Origin: Tigriopus japonicus
Lineage: Eukaryota > Arthropoda > Copepoda > Harpacticoida > Harpacticidae
DNA length: 64,000 bases
NCBI GenBank assembly: GCA_010645155.1
Contig: CM021320.1
Coordinates: 1,552,965-1,616,964, forward strand
Direction of reading: 5' to 3'
The notes below the pieces were generated by a model, which saw nothing but the letters and a program-made list of their open reading frames with translations, was not told where the DNA came from and ran no database searches. The position numbers and the translations under genes are program-made. Shown piece after piece: positions 11,246 to 26,895 of this stretch. Every line of letters begins with the position of its first letter. Position 1 is the first letter of the stretch.

Positions 11246-14200
11246 TATCAACCACCATTGACGTCCATTACACTCATTTTGATCTTTTTCTGGCTCATCG
11301 TGCTCGCCTCTTCCCTCTTAATCTTACTCTCATTGATTGGGGCCTTCTTAATATTTCATTGAGCAAATTGAAGATCCTTCTTTCCCGATTGGTCCATCCT
11401 CTGTTTCTCACGGTGCCAATCGTGTGAGGGACGAAGGCTTTTTTTCTCATCAGAGATACAATATTCTCTTGTGGATTTGATCGGTACATCTAGGCCAAGC
11501 GTGAAGCAAGGCCCCACATACTACTATGAGTGCATACTTACGAAGTTCTACGATGTAATGCGTACGTCACCATGAATTAGCAATGAGTAAGAATTCAATA
11601 ATAAGCTGACAGCGTGTAAGAAGAGTGCTTAGGTAAGAAGGAGCAAAGCAAAAGGACAATTTGTTATGACTCATGAGTGAAGAAAATGGAGCTTGTCGTT
11701 CATAATTTAGGCGGCAATAAGATCATAAGGTTCTTCACCAATATGTTACTTTAATGTGTCCTTTTACTTTTGTGTTTTTTTACCTTGGTATCAAAAGACG
11801 GGGAAATATGAAATGCAAACTCGATTCCCTTTCGGTTAAGGTGTATTATGGAAAAAGGTGTAAAAAAATGATCTTCGATAAGTTCATGCTTTTTGTACTC
11901 AAGATGTTTTTTTTCTGTTACCAACCTATTGACTGATTGATCAAAGGTGAAATTGAAACAACAAAACTATTGATTCCTAAGCTCTAAAGTCCAAATCAAG
12001 GAAACGAATGTCGTGTCATCGGTTAATCATTACCAAGTAACAAAGAAACAAGAACACTAATAAATTAACCCTCTTATTTGTTAACCACGCAATTTGTCGC
12101 CCTCAATTTATGTTTTAGGGCATTGATCATACTCACAAATGGGCTAGTAAATTAGCTGTGCGCATGAGTCTGTCTATCTACGTATAATTCCTCAGAAGTC
12201 TCAAGGCCGAAAATAAATAGAACGTCAAAAGAAACCATTAATATTTGCCCAATCAATACATCACGAAAATTCTCACGCAATAACAGTATTACTTCGAAAA
12301 ACAAAAAAAGGTTGACTTGCCTTACGGGGGTTACAACACATGCCTTCTACAGTGTTATTATCAGCCCATTTTTTGTTCGGATATATCTTGGGGACGTAAT
12401 CTTATCGAGTGTACAGCAAAGTCAGACTTCCAACTTTCTGACGTTTTTCACATTGTTTTTCGATTTGTAGAAATCTTCCTCAAGCCTTTTTTCCTGGACA
12501 GAAGTTATCATAGTCTACTATAAATTTGACTATGTTTTATATGCACATTCAGTTTTTTGTATAGTCTCATGCACTCGTTTTTGGGTGATGAAAGAATAGC
12601 TTCATGGTTCTGTCATCCGACTCTCTTTTATGAAATGCCATGTTTCGCAGTTTTTCCTTCCACGTTTTGGTTTACATTTCGTACCATTCATGTTTAAGTC
12701 TAACAATATCACGTGGGCATAAAGTCAGCGGTGTGCAAGAATATGACAGACTAGATTTGGCCAGAGACAATTTGATAGAAAATCTGATATCTGTCCTGTG
12801 TGATACGATATTTCCACTTCCGTCAAATATTGAAATTCTCTCCCTTGCGTGTTTTTGTGTGTTCCCTTTTCGTTCCCCCTAGCTTCCGTACGTACAGTAT
12901 GTGAAGTGCTGTATTCTATTCAAGTCGAATCCCCCCTCTCTCCTGTCATCCCTTTTGTTCCCCCAAATTTCCAAGCACAATTGAAAGAAAATGACAATTC
13001 AGCCCATTTGCTTCCTACGGAGACTAGGGGTTGCCTTCAAGCAAGTCCTTTCGTCAGGCGTCCTAGTATATCTACAATGTGCGTACTACCACGTTCGTTC
13101 TCTGTTGGTCCTTGCATGAGTTCTGCTTTTGACAAAGTCAGTGCTTGTTAGGGAAAGGAAGCAGGCTGGCTGTGAGTACTGTGTATACTAATAATAAAGT
13201 GTACCTTGGACCCACGACTTGGGTAAACCGCAACTTCTTTATTTGAATGACTGTAGGCTAAATGAGCAATGACAATACTTCGTTTCGGACGTCCATGGTC
13301 TTAATGAAATATGGCGGGAGGATAACGGATGGAGACGTGTGCCTCAGGATATTTGTGGTATTAGTTCCTTCTTTGAGTTAACCGTGAGAGATTGACAGTT
13401 TCTCACTCGGTGGAGCTGTCATTTTATTATTATAGCCGTATATCAAGGACGAAGGCTATGTTGATAAAACCAAAAAGGTGAAACCCCTCAAAACACGACC
13501 GACCTTGCTCTTCACGTCAAAAGTGCTGGCTAGCCTTTTCCAATCATTTTCCAATCATCGGTATGGAGCTCTGTTGTGAACAGAATGGGAACATCTGATA
13601 AGAGCCCTTTTCACTCGCTTACCCATCAGTGTAGAGACATACGGTACACAGTACACGAGCGTGTTCCCTGGCCATCAAGCGATTGGCATACGGAAATGAA
13701 GTCCATTGGGCTAAATGATCCAATGTCAAGCCAAAGTGGTCCAAAACAATTTTACTCTAAGGTTATCATGACAACCTCTAAACCTCTTTTTTGGCCCCGG
13801 TATTAACTTGAATTGAAACACGATGAGGAAACCTTGACTTTCAAGTCGACTTTCAGTCAAGACTTAGCTTTTGACCTTGGTTGGCCTTTGGTTGTAAGTC
13901 AGTCTCTTCACCTGGATAAGAAAGAGGCCAGCGTCTCCTGAAAGCGAGTTCGTCGTACATACAGTGCAGTACTAAATAGATTGCTCTTCTACTTCCCTGT
14001 TTTGTTCCAATTTCACTTAATTGTCCAGGCGAGGAATCGAGACACCGTTCCTAATCCGAGGTTAGCCTTCCATATCACCACCATCGGAGCCAGCCGAGAG
14101 GTATTCGTGCATTAAATCTTCATTTTGATCCATGGATACGCTTTCTGTCATGTCTGTATCATTCATCCCAAAGGGAGCGTGGCTTCTTCGTGTTTCCACA

Positions 14201-17200
14201 AAAGGGAAACCAAGGTCAAAATATCAAGTTAAGGAATGAAGAATAAGAAATGAAGACGTTCTCGTCGGTTTGTTGGGGAAACAGCTTGAGGGAAAGGTAA
14301 TGTTGAAATTGCCAAGACCTTGTAGTTCAAGTATTTCTTAGTTGCTAGCAAAACTTCTTCCCGGATAAGAAGCTTTTAATCAATTTCTGTCGAGTGAGTT
14401 TCGTCCTCGTGAGGTCCTTCCTTCAGTGAGTTTGTGACGACACTTCGGTCTCCAATGTCGTGGCGTAGCTTTTGAGGTTTTAGTGAAATACAAAGGAGGA
14501 AGAGGAAGTCGTTCACCAAAAGAACCGTTTCCTTTTTCCCAATCGTGTTTTCTCTTTGTGTCACGTTGTTCTGGCACTCGAGCTGGTTGCTTGCTTGGTT
14601 GGTCGGTTGGTAGCTGGCTATCAAGCTATAAAAAGTCCTTTCTCTCACCTTTGCTCATGGTGTTTGATGGCCTTGAAACCGACAAGGTCGCTGTTGCCGT
14701 ATATATTGTACAAACAAAAAGACCAGAGGAGCCAAGCTAAAGCTAGGGTGACCAATCAGAAGCGAGGATCCAAAGCCCCATGGAACAACAAATATATCAG
14801 CCACTCAAACAAAGCTCAATATAGTGGAAAGGTCGTGGACAGGGCAAAACTTAGGACAGAAAGGTCCCATTTCAACTGGACAGTATTGAATTAAACCTAC
14901 TGTAGTTCAAGACTGAAACCATTTGAAGAGATCCATTAATAGTCAGTTGTCTTTGATCACACAATTGGTTCGCAATGTGTTCCCAGTTGCCTCTTCATAG
15001 CAATAACAAATCTTTTAGAATCCTAATTGAGGTTGCTGTGGGCTAAAACATGTTCTAACTGGCTTTCCCTGTCATGTTGGTGTCACTTTCATTTCGTTTT
15101 ATGTCTCTTTTGTTCCAATTTCATTTCCTTTCCACCATCCATTGTACTGGTACAATACAACGTACAGTACACAACAGTATTGTTGATTTCACTACAACAT
15201 GGTCGAGGACAGCTAAAGCACATTTGGCTTGGACCCGATTTAGAGCTCTGGGGTTCGAAATAATGAAGATGGAGTCGGAAAGACTGCCCTTTTACTCGTT
15301 CTCTTTGTGACAACCAACCACTGTGTTTCGGCTTGGCCTTCATCCTGTCATTTAGCGAGCCTTGCCAAAAAAGAGACCTTCCAAGACAGTTCTGCGTAAT
15401 TGGAGGCCCACTCCGCTATGTACAGTAGCAGACAACAATAAGGATTCGACGGAAAATACCCCAAGAACCGTAAGGTTTATCTGAACGAGATTAGACTTGA
15501 GTCAGATTCTCATGGACATGTCAATGTCATTGTCGATGGTCCATCCTTGTTCGATCGTTCCCTCTTTCGTTCGATCCATTCTGTGGTGAGACCGACAATG
15601 AGTGAGACATACTGATCCCATCAGCACATACACTGAGATAACGATAGAGGAACAGAAATCAGTTGAAGTAAGGGACAAAATTGAACTGCCTTCTCTCGTC
15701 TCAAAATACTACATCTAAGTTTCGGCTTAACTAAATCTGGATTAGTGTTAAATCTCTTAAAATTTGTAAAATTTTCTTCTTTTTCATTTGGAACAGTGTT
15801 TCCTGAAAGGATCCACTAGTACTGGGATCTTCCTTGCTTCTCAAGAATCGTAGGTTCGCGGACAGTGGCTAAGGATGGTCCTATTCGTGTTTTTATGAAC
15901 GGATGCTTGGACGTTCTTTAACGTAGCTAGCAAGCTAGCCAACTAACCAACCAACCAGCCAACCACATACGGTACGTACGTCCATAGACAGGAGGACTAT
16001 GGAAGTTCGAAGAAAGCACGTCGTTGGATATCTCTGTCGTCTTCGTCCATCATGGACTACTTGTGAGATCACTGAAGGAAACCATTGATGGATCGGAGAA
16101 GCAGGTTAGTTGGCCAGCAGATGGGATCGAAGAAACCAAAGAACCCCGTTGTTCTGTGTCTTCTGGCTGTCCAAGTTGGTTTGTCTGTCCTCAGTCCAGC
16201 CCAGGAAGTACCACGGTATTAGGGCTGCTATTGTGATGTGGTCCATGGAGTTGGCTATCCTCGAATTTCGGTGGTCCTGTCCGCTTATTCTTCTCCTAAC
16301 TTGGTCCATTCAAAATGGGACGAGAAAGAGCCTTAAGATCTATTAAGGCATTGAACCATCATGATCACGTTCTGTTCAGAATGGAGCTTGCCTCGTTATC
16401 ACCATGTTACATCTGGATTGCCTTGGGAGAAAGATGTCGAAGAATCTTCTTCTTTTCCCAAGAACCAGCCACAAGGCAAAGAAACGCTCCATATTCAAAA
16501 AGAACTGATTGATGTTTAATTCAAAGCCATGTCGTAGAACAAGTGGCCTTCCCACCTTATTTTACAAAGGCAAATAGAAGTCTGAAAGGAGCATGCATCT
16601 GTTCCTTTTAAAGAAAACCTGTTAGAAAATACAATAAATTCTTTGCTGTCACTTTATAAGCAAGTGTTAAAAACGAGTATGTTAATTTTTGAAAAGGCAT
16701 AGCTAGATTATAGTCATTTTTTTAGGATAATTAAATTGTGTATCAAGCTCAACTAAGGTATAGAGAATGTCGTTCCAGGATCGCTATTCTGTTTTGATTT
16801 ATTTCAACTCAAATCCATTTCTTACTTACGTTGACATGACACCAAGCATTGAAAGCGACATCTTTTAACCAGGATTTAGAATGCACAACAGAACCATTTC
16901 CAACACTCATATTCCAATGATAGATGGACATTCATGATATCAATTAAGTAAGTTGGCCAAAGTTTGTCGGGCCTGGACTCGACTGTGAAATGAGTTCAGC
17001 TTGTCTAATTTGGATGAGCAACGAGGCTTAAAAGTTTTCACCTTGAGGGTTCAGGAGCATCAATCATGTCTTAAGAAGGAAGAAGGGCCCAAACTCGCAG
17101 CAAACACCTACGTAGCATGTACTATGCTCTTGTTGCTCACTATATGGTTGGTCCTGCGATGGTTAGTTCTACAACTACCTACTGAGTCTAGTAAGAGAAT

Positions 17201-20192
17201 CCATTCGGTTTTTTCGCTTGGTTCTTTGTATGCCAACTTGCTCTCCTTCGCGGTTCATTTTTGAGTTCTCTCTCCAACTATAATTCATCATCTTGTGTTC
17301 TTTTATCACAGAAAAATACTTTCTTCTCGACCATATTCGCAGTGTTCCAAAAGTTGGGTCCAAAATGCTCGTGACGACCTCTTTGAAGATGACGACCGAA
17401 GTCCTCGTTGAGCAGCTCATTACGTAAACGTGGCAAATGCTGCTTTCAAGTTTGTAACAAGCATGCTGTTCATCCAATGGCATTATAAACTGCGAAAATG
17501 AACAAAGTCAAGGGGAAAGTGGCTCAAAAGGAGCACATGGAACGATGATTAACCTACATAGAACATCAACTTGGCATTTTCCAGCTCCAATTCCACAGGG
17601 AGTGGGGCTCAAGACTCAAAATTCATCGTTTCCGTTTTTCTGCATCAAGGACATAAAGCCAGTGGCAATATGGGGTTTATTGCCATTCTTTGTCGTTCAA
17701 CATTAAAACTTTTCTCAAGCCCGAAGCTTTTTCCCATCTAGGCGCATCCAAACTTAATGAATTAAAGCTCATTAGTTTCTTCCCTAAAGGGAGCTTGTGT
17801 GTATTTTCTGTTTGGTTTACTTTAATTGATCCTCTCTTAAGCCGTTTAGGGCCTGCTAAAACAAATAATCTTCATTCAGCGCAACGCGGAGAACACCTCC
17901 AAACAATCCAAATAGTTCCACATTCGAATCAGAGACTTGGTTTCGTTCTAAGCTCAGACCTGGTTCACTTGCAAACTTGATCATTCATTCATACACACAT
18001 GCACTAAATAGCTCTCGCTATCTTTTCTCGGGGAAGCAAGAACAACAGAACTATTTCCTGACATACCTCCAATACACAGTACACTGAGCACAACCTCACG
18101 ACTGAAGAGTCCCTCCCACAAGTCTCCTCTAACACACACTACATCAAAAGTTTTGACAAACAATAGTATAACATGGCACTCGTGGGGAACTCGACAAAAT
18201 AGCTTGAACCCCTGGAGAAGTCAGGTTCCCACTTTGTATTCGTTTATATGGTGTGCAAGTTTGATGCATGGCGTGTGGGGTTTACTGTACAGTATATGAA
18301 TGGTTCAGTAGCGAAGGGAGGGGGGAAAGCGAGGGATCAGAATTGAAGTTTGGAGAGCTCCATTGAGGTACTCTGACTACTCATTGGGTATGCCACAGTA
18401 CTTTTGAAGATAGTTTGGAGTCTTGACATTTCTTCAAGAACATCCGTTCCTAAGGAGACGGTGGACGTCAAACCAGTCGAGCGAAAAAATAACCCTTTTA
18501 TTGATTCTCACTTCACTTTGCAAACATAAGATGAATTCTCCTAAAAGGTCGGCAAACATTGTCAAAAGCATCGTCACGGCCGTTTAAAAGCCGTCGTCGT
18601 CCGTGGAGGATGACATAACTTGGAAGGCTTTCAGGAATCATGACTTTCAGTCAGAACGAACGAGGTGCACATACGAGTCATCCTTCAAGGTTAGAGTTGT
18701 TTTCCTTCTCCACGGGCATTTAGAACGCATTAAGTGCCGAAATGATGAACTGCCATAGTTTGGGTTAAATCTTGACGAGCCCAAAGGATAGCTGACATCC
18801 ATCCTCAAAGCTCTTCATTTGTATGCATGAACTAGAGCAGAGACGTGAACTCATTTGCATCGAGAAATGCAAAAGGCCGAATTAATCCCTGGTAGATTTG
18901 TTGTTTGTCGAGACCTCGTCCGGCTATCATTCATCCAGTTCCATGCCAACCAACGTCTCATTTAAGCATAATTTCTAGCCGCATTTCGTACACATGGAGA
19001 AAGACGCAACCAGAAGGTGAGCGTTTCTTCGTTCATATCAAGTGGCATAGGTTTTTCATCAATCAAGGCATGTCAAGAAGTCTTTTGGAACCATTCACTC
19101 CATGCCCTCGTCCGCTTTGATTTCCATTTAAACCCTAAAATATACGAGTATGCGTACGTTTGATGTACCACCACGAAAAGGTTCAGTCCACCACAGAGGA
19201 AGATGGAAAAACGAGAGCGAGAGAAGGGGGCCTTTGGCAGTTTTTTGAAAGATGAAAGAAGTGTGGAGAAAATTCCATGAACGCCATTTTTCAACGGCCT
19301 TCCTTTAGACACTGCTCCGTATCTTTCCATTGTTCGACAGTCGTGAGAACTGGCCTTTTTAATTCGGGCCAAGCTACTCAAGCAAGGCACTTTCCATTCA
19401 CGCTTTATTCTACCCGAGATCCCAAAGGAAAAGTCGAGAATCCAGTGCTCCAACAAGGCCAGCCAGACGTTTTACAAATGCAAAGGCAAAATCATTAGAA
19501 GCATGGGAAACTTGCGGACTTATTTGACCTTGTCTGGCCTCTATGTTTTTGTTGACCTTGTGGCTTGTATCAATCTTGGACGAATATCTGCTTTATTACT
19601 TCTGATCGTGACTCCCTAGATTTGCCTTAAATATGAGGTTAGATTTTGCCAAGTACAAAATATTTCCTCTGCACCTTGGTCTGACATGTCTGCAGGTTGT
19701 AAACCCGTACTTTGTGGCTTGATGACACAGATTTTTCAATGCCGTGTTCCTGGAGTTATGTTGTGGCCATGACTTACCAGATAGTTGTTTTTCGCTTACA
19801 AAGAGGGTTGTTTTCCCAATTCTCAAAGTTCGGACTTCATCCATAAAGACCAAAACATAAGGAGAAAAATTAGGTGGAATTCATTTATCTGGTCACAGGA
19901 TGGAAACTCGACTCCGTTGCAACGGGTGAAGTATCTAATATTCACAGAAAAAGAACTTTTCCGCCCCAAGAAGCATGAGACCTACCCTAGCTTTATTCTG
20001 GCAACTGTGTATCATTCCTCGAACTATATTACACACACGCACCATGTGCATTTCTGCAAATCTGCATTCGTGTTCGAGGAAGAGCTCCTGTCGTAGCATT
20101 GTACAGTTATGCACCCTTGAGCCACTGTTTTGGGTCTTTCAACTATTTGAGAACAGTCTCAACTGCATTTTGAAAAGTGTTTGTCAGCTGAT

Positions 20193-20216
20193 GAGTGAGT
20201 GAGTGAGTGAGTGAGT
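20193..20216. repeat. (GAGT)n tetranucleotide microsatellite
   Basis: Six tandem copies of GAGT are read directly in the sequence. Confidence 0.9.
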
Positions 20217-23030
20217 CGCCTTTGATGTGGAAACGGGCAAAACGAGGCTCTTTCTGACAAGGAAAATAACCATTTCGCCAATGGGTTACATTTATGGGCG
20301 TGTTTGCTACTGTTTGGCGGAAATTTGCTCATCTTACCAACTCTAATATTTGAAAAGACGTGGAGGAAACGAAGTTCTTCCCAGGAAATAAAGAATCTTC
20401 ACACCTTTTCAGGTTTTTAATTAAGTTTGTGCACGATCTCAGACTAACATCAACTGATGATGCCAAGAGGGTTCGTCTTCTTCTGCATGCGCTTCATCTC
20501 AAGGCATTAAGTCAGTCAAAGTAGGCAAACAAGCAGACCTCTCTGGTGTCGAGAAGAATGTGTCATTTCAATTTGGTCCCAAGGCATTCACCAACAAATG
20601 TCCTCGTCCTCGACGACTAGTTTGTGGCCGAATTCAGGTGTGAAGATACTCCCCGAGGAAAGAAAAATCATTCTCCATGCCGAAAAGAGCGTCTTTTCTT
20701 AGTATGTGCTATGGTTCCTCCTTCCATTGTGGTTGAGAAGCCTCGCCAGAAATGATAACGATGCATTTCCAGAACAAGAGAGGGAACAAGTTCCCACTCA
20801 GTAGCTCTCTTGAAACGGACCCAAATAAAAGTTCCAAAGACAGTCTTAGTCGGGGTACTTTACGTACGGACTGAGTGTGAAGGGAGAAAACGACCCCCTA
20901 CAAATCATTGTGAGAGTACCGCAATTTCATCAACGAAACGATCGAACCGTCCCCAACCTAACGATTGAGAACCTGAGGGACAGCTAGGGCTTAATTTGGG
21001 ACAAGGAAAAATCTCTTGGACTCAATCAACATTACTAAGCCAGGAATGGTTGTTTTCGGTTTGGGACAACAAAAGAATCGGCCTAAAGGTCTGTTAGCCA
21101 GTCTCGAGAAAAGTGAGTGAGGTAACAAACAAGTCCGTAAAATAGGCTCAGGATGCTTTTCTGGAAGAAAAAAAAGGCCCAATTTTGTGATGGTTCCTTT
21201 AAGGCAAAGATCAAAGTTTTGTACCTTGTGAGGAGACGTGCTAAGGATCAATGTCTTAGGTGGAGGAACAACCAGGTGTTTGTACTTCTACCTACTTTAT
21301 TGACGTGTTTGATAAACATGTCGATTGCATGGGTTTGCATTCATCAATGCGTAATGGAGACGAACTTGAGAGTCCCGCGAGGCGAACGGTTCGAGTAGCC
21401 AATGCATTCGATTTTTTGTGCCTCTTTCCTGACAAAGTCTTTCCCACTGTCCTCATCAGGCCAAGGTAATAAACAAGTTCCAATTTTCCTCTACACACGT
21501 CCGAAAAAAAGACGAGAAAGAACAGGAGTGCATTAATGGATGGGGCAATCATTCTTTCTTCATGGATTGCCTCCATCCAAGTGTTGGCAACCTCAGAGAA
21601 AGTGTGATTGGGTTTCAAGCACCAACTCTCAATTTCCCAGACACCTTTGGTTGCTTTGGTGTGTTCGTGGCTTCATGGAATGAAGGCTGAAATTGATTCA
21701 CCTCCTCTATCTTACAAATAGCGTCTGTAACGCTCCTCAAGTGTTCGCGTTTCAACGAACCTCGAACCTACTGCACTCAAAGACGTGTTTGGTGTCGAGG
21801 ATAATCTACTACGTGTCTCCTATGTACTGCACAGACGGACGTCCTCCAAAGTCGGTCGACTCCTTGAAATTGCCGACTCGATATCAGTGAGACCATCTCA
21901 AGTTAGACTTGAGCCTGAGAAGTGCAAACGACTGACTGTGAGTTGACATGGAGAAAAATTGCCATCTTTCACCCAATAAGAAGCATTTCCGCGAGGCTTC
22001 AACCTGAGTGCCGCGAAACATGCATTGAGCAAATCCAAGAAACAACGCAGATTTGGCCTCAATGACAATCGGATTCTCTCCCCATTGGGTTCTCCCTCTT
22101 TACATTGGAAATAGCGGGAAAGAAGACGAACAGAAGTTATATTAATAGTGTAATGTACGTCCTTGGTGTCAAATCACAACGGGAAGTCAACAAAACTGAG
22201 ACCCCAATCACGACCAAACCAATGTCATAGTCCATTGGCTCAGAATATTGCCACTGTCACAAACGGAACAAACAGCAGGAGCGAGAATCGAAAATCAGTC
22301 CATATCACGGCATGACGATGGCATGATCGCTAAAAAACAAGATTGACTTCCTACGAATTGGCATGCGAAGTAGTCTTATAAATACGTAGGACCAAATCCT
22401 CTCAATGTTTTACTCGTTTGGTCCTCCCAATCATATCTTGAAGTCCATTAGACTCTCCTAGTTATAAGATAAGAAATTTCCAGAGTTTCAAGCTGTCCGC
22501 TGTACTGATGAACATAGTTAGACCGGCCTGAGTGAGTCTGTCAAGTCAAGTTCAGTGGCTAGGCCTGGATCCTCATGGCCTAGGAGAAGATAAGATTGTG
22601 ATACTACACTCATGGTTGGTTTCGAGACCAACTGGTTGGGAGTCTTGAGCCTCGGCGTTGCTGAACAAACTTGGACTCACACGCGGAGTCGGGAGCGAAA
22701 TAAATGGGGACAAGATCTATGACTAAGAGAGACCAGTCAAAATGAACGTTGAAAGCGAATGAATGAGCAGTGGGAGCGGCTCCCTTCACTATCCCTTATC
22801 TACGGTTGTTGGATGACGGCATTGGCGGGAAGATTCCTCGGATGACCAAGATGCCTCCAGCTTCAAGGTCAACCAACGGACTCTCAAACCCCAGTTGGGG
22901 ACAAATAAAAATAATGGCATATATATCTCATGCACTTAGAGAAAATGAGATGAAGAGGCCCTAAAGCCCGGTGATTTATCACGGACTCATGTCTCCACGT
23001 GCTTGCTCGACAAGTCACTAGTAATACGCA

Positions 23031-23069
23031 CCCAACCAACCAACCAACCAACTCGCACACACACACACA
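23031..23069. repeat. Compound (CCAA)n then (CA)n microsatellite
   Basis: About five CCAA units are followed, after a short spacer, by about seven CA dinucleotides. Confidence 0.88.
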
Positions 23070-26000
23070 AGTCCAACCAATAGTCCGATTCTTCAGTGGC
23101 ATGTTTCATTGGAGCAAGAGCAGCTCCAAAGTCTAGTTTGTTCCATGGTCAAGCAATTGATGATGTGCCCGATGGAGGAGGAGATGACGGTCGAGTCACC
23201 AATGACTAGGATCATGATGATAACGACGATGATCGGATCTTTTTATCTGGCAATAAAGTTTCATTACCATGGTATAATAACATGATGTTGATGGTTTGTT
23301 CCATCTGGTGTGTGTATATTTATTGGTGTTCTACGTACGTACACTTGTTTCAGTTTTGATCGGAGTTTGTACCGAACGATTACAACTAATAAGAGTGAGG
23401 AGCGAGATACGAGGTTTGCTTTAGACGACGCACGTTCAGGTAATTGAATGTCATGATCATTGAGTATACGGACAAATCACTCGAGATTGTCTATGCCAAG
23501 TGATCAGCACAAGATCTGTTTGATGCAAGCTAAGGGAACATCCAGAGGCTCAAAGCTTTCACGCGATCAATGTTATCAGGGTAGACGTCAAAGCTGGCTT
23601 GCAAGAGCTTTTGTGATGACAAGAGCATTATCAATAAGTAAATAAGTCAATACGCGAGTCTTGGTCAAAATACTCTTCCCTGCCACCATTGGATGAATCA
23701 ACGAGAAACATGTGTGATTGAAACCAATGCAAGATTGAGCAGGAGAGTATTTACCATAATGTTGATTGTTTCAACATCACACGACGTTGGCTTAATTTGG
23801 TCCAGAATACCCTTACCGGAAATTGCAGGAGTGCCGATGCTTTAATATTGAAACTCCCCAGTGAATAACGTTGTTCCACAAGATGCTCACATAACCAAGC
23901 TGTTGGAAAGAACTGACATTGGTCCATGAAGGATTGTAAATGCTGGTTTACACAAGCAACATAAATCTCTCAGAAAGAGAGAAATGGAAGGGATTATTTT
24001 CCTCCATGTTTTAGGGACACTTTCTCACCATTAATCTATGGTTTGTGGTGGATGGAAGTAGTGCAGTTGTGTTGGTACTCTTGCTATACTACGTGGCGAA
24101 GGAGGTGAGGATAGTAGTGCTCAGGGCAAATCAACGAGCGGTTGCCATCAAATGTTCCAAAGCCCAATGGGTTTTCTTTTTCTTCGTGCTCACTCTTCTG
24201 CTTGCTACTTTTGTGATGAAAAGAATCCAAAGATAAACGACCCACAGTTAAATCATCCCAAGCACACAAGATCATTGGGTATAGGACGCAAACTTTCAAA
24301 CCTAAAACAGTCCACATCCTGCAGTATATTACTCTTTTTGGGATAAGAAGTGGCAAGGGGATGGACGTCGAACCCAATTCGAAGGCAAACTTAAGGAACA
24401 TTATGAACTACGTACTACAAATCATCGTCACCTAAAAACTCGAACATCCACCCTTGTAGGAAGGCCATAACAGTTTAATGTTCGTCTATGAACTAAAGTA
24501 ATTGCCTATTATTACAATTGGGCAGTTGAGCTGAAGAATTCGCAAAAGAGGAAATGGAATTGAGGTCCAAAGAGGAAACCGAAAGTGGAGGATAAAGATG
24601 AGAAGAGAGATCCGGCAAGTTTGGAGGCTCCCTCAAAGGAGCGGGAAATTGACGCAACTTTCACGCAGTCTGCTCACACTCATGCAATGGCGATATATAT
24701 TACTTTCCCGCCCAAAGACTGGAAGTGCAGTAAACCAGTGGATTTACTCCCTATTTTCTCCCCTCTCTATCCAAATCTTCAGGAGGAAGTGGAGGAAAAC
24801 ACAGCAAATGGGTCAAACGAATGGCTTTTTGCTCGGCTTTAGGAGCTCAACCAGTGTGTGGATGTCCGAGAGCACCTCCTCCAAGGATTGACTCTATTAA
24901 AGCTCTCTAAAGACAAAGTGCACTCACCGGATTATGGAGGGGCAGTGTTCGCAACCCGGACGTAAATGTACGACATTGAGTACACCAACACACGAGAACC
25001 GGGAGATTTGTATGCAAGACCGTCTCATGAACCTCTCAAGTCATGACCATAAAAAACTTCACTCCAGGGACGCATATTGGACGAAAGAGGGGTAAAAAAA
25101 CTTAGTTGACAACGGCACCTAACTGAGATCCATTTTAAGCCATTTAGGTGGTACGATTTTGGATTCAAGCAATGATGCATTTTATTTAAGTTCAAAAACA
25201 TTTTGAAGGTTTATCATGGTTTTGTTCGTTTAGAAATTCGTTCAGATGGCAATGGATATTGAAACTTGAAAAGCCGCAGAAGCTCAGGGTGCTTTGAATT
25301 GAATTTCACTTTATTTGTAGCCCCTTTTGTAGTGCATTTCAATTTGAAGTACCTACCTTTGAGAAGCCACTTGTTGGAACATGAAACATTCGCATTTTGA
25401 AGTCGTCGCAACATAATGTGTATCATGGAATAAATGATGACTTTTTTTCCTCAAAAGCAAAAAGCAAAAAGTTCACCAGGTTCCTCATCGAGAAAAACCA
25501 CTTATAGGAAAATCCCTCTTATTTCAAACTTGTGTCGTAAGATTTTGTTCACTCTAATATCCGTGGTTAAATGGACAGTACAACTTCGCCAAGAACTCTT
25601 TTCCATTTCAGTCGCAATACTACGTTTTCTAAGCCGCTAAAACATGTTTGGCATTATCAACGTTTTGACGAAGGCAGAAAAATAGAATAAAAACCCACTC
25701 AACCTGAGCGCTAAGCCATAATCGTTCATCATTACTCACAAGTTTGTCATAGATTGTAACAGAACATTGATCAAAATCTGAGGGGGTCGAGTCTACGTCC
25801 AATCTTTCAGAACTTGATCATTTGCGCCAGTCCCATTGAGTTGACGTTGAGTTGGATCAACGAGGGAACCGCGACAACAAAACTGGAACACCTCGTTGGT
25901 CTCTCCCATGAGCACCCTCCAAATCTAATTAACTTTAAAACTAAATCCAATTTTGAGACCCAGGTCAGCCTTGGAGAGACAGACGCAGAGCGCTTCTTTC

Positions 26001-26895
26001 TGTATCATGCCGACGAGTAGAACGACGACGAACGAGTGAGGAAAAAGTTCCACAAAGAGCCCCTGAACTGAACGTACGAAGGCCGGAGTTGACGTTGGTT
26101 GGGCGGGAGGTGTTGGTTTTCGTTTTTGTGGTGAAGGTCTCACTAGCCTTCTTCATTTCTGGTTTGTAAACTTGGAAAGTTAGCGAGATGACAAGACAGT
26201 AATAGAGACTGCCTTGCTTGCTCAGAGGCAGGGCCCACAACACACAGAAAGAAGAAGGCAACGACGAAGACGAAAAACTTTCCCTGGAACTGTTTTCTCA
26301 AGTAAAGTTTGCCTCCTCTTTCTCTCGGGGCCTTTCATTAATCGCAGTATATTGAAAATGAGCATTTGAAGCGAGCGGTTAAATATGGCTTGAAAAAGTT
26401 AAGAGAAGGCAGAAGAGCGTTTTCGACTCGGACTGATCAAACTGAAGTTGATGTTTTTGCCCATTTTTTTGGCTTTTTTGACTGACAATAAGACGAACCC
26501 TAGTTTTTTGACTGGTTTTCATTATAAGCAAATCAGTGGTATTTTCCTCATTAGTAATGTCTGATGGCTTTTCAGACTTGATTATCTCATTACAATGGTA
26601 TTCGGTTGTCGTGCTGCAGCGGTTAGACTATTTCAAGTCTAGACAGTTGCTTGATTGGTTGATGAATATTAGTGCCTGCTAGCGTGAACACCTTAATAAG
26701 ATTTTTTTCTTCATGAAACCTACCATTCCGCATTCAATAAGGGCTTTGCCCAAAGTCAGAAAGCTCCCAGTTTCCTATGCTACCCACGTCCCACCGTACA
26801 TTTTCCTTACATTAATGCTGCTGACTAAGAATAAATATCCATATTCAATGCTTTAGTGTTCACCTAATGAACAAATGCTTCTTTCTTTCATTCAG

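Larger units (their letters stand above)
10601..26895. other. Gene-poor region, possibly distal 5' intron of the BTB gene
   Basis: About 16 kb without a recognisable coding exon. It contains microsatellites (listed separately) and many short frames lacking domains. Because the exon at 26896 starts with a splice acceptor and a phase-0 codon, at least one upstream exon with the initiator codon should exist. I could not identify it here, so part or all of this stretch may be intronic. Confidence 0.45.
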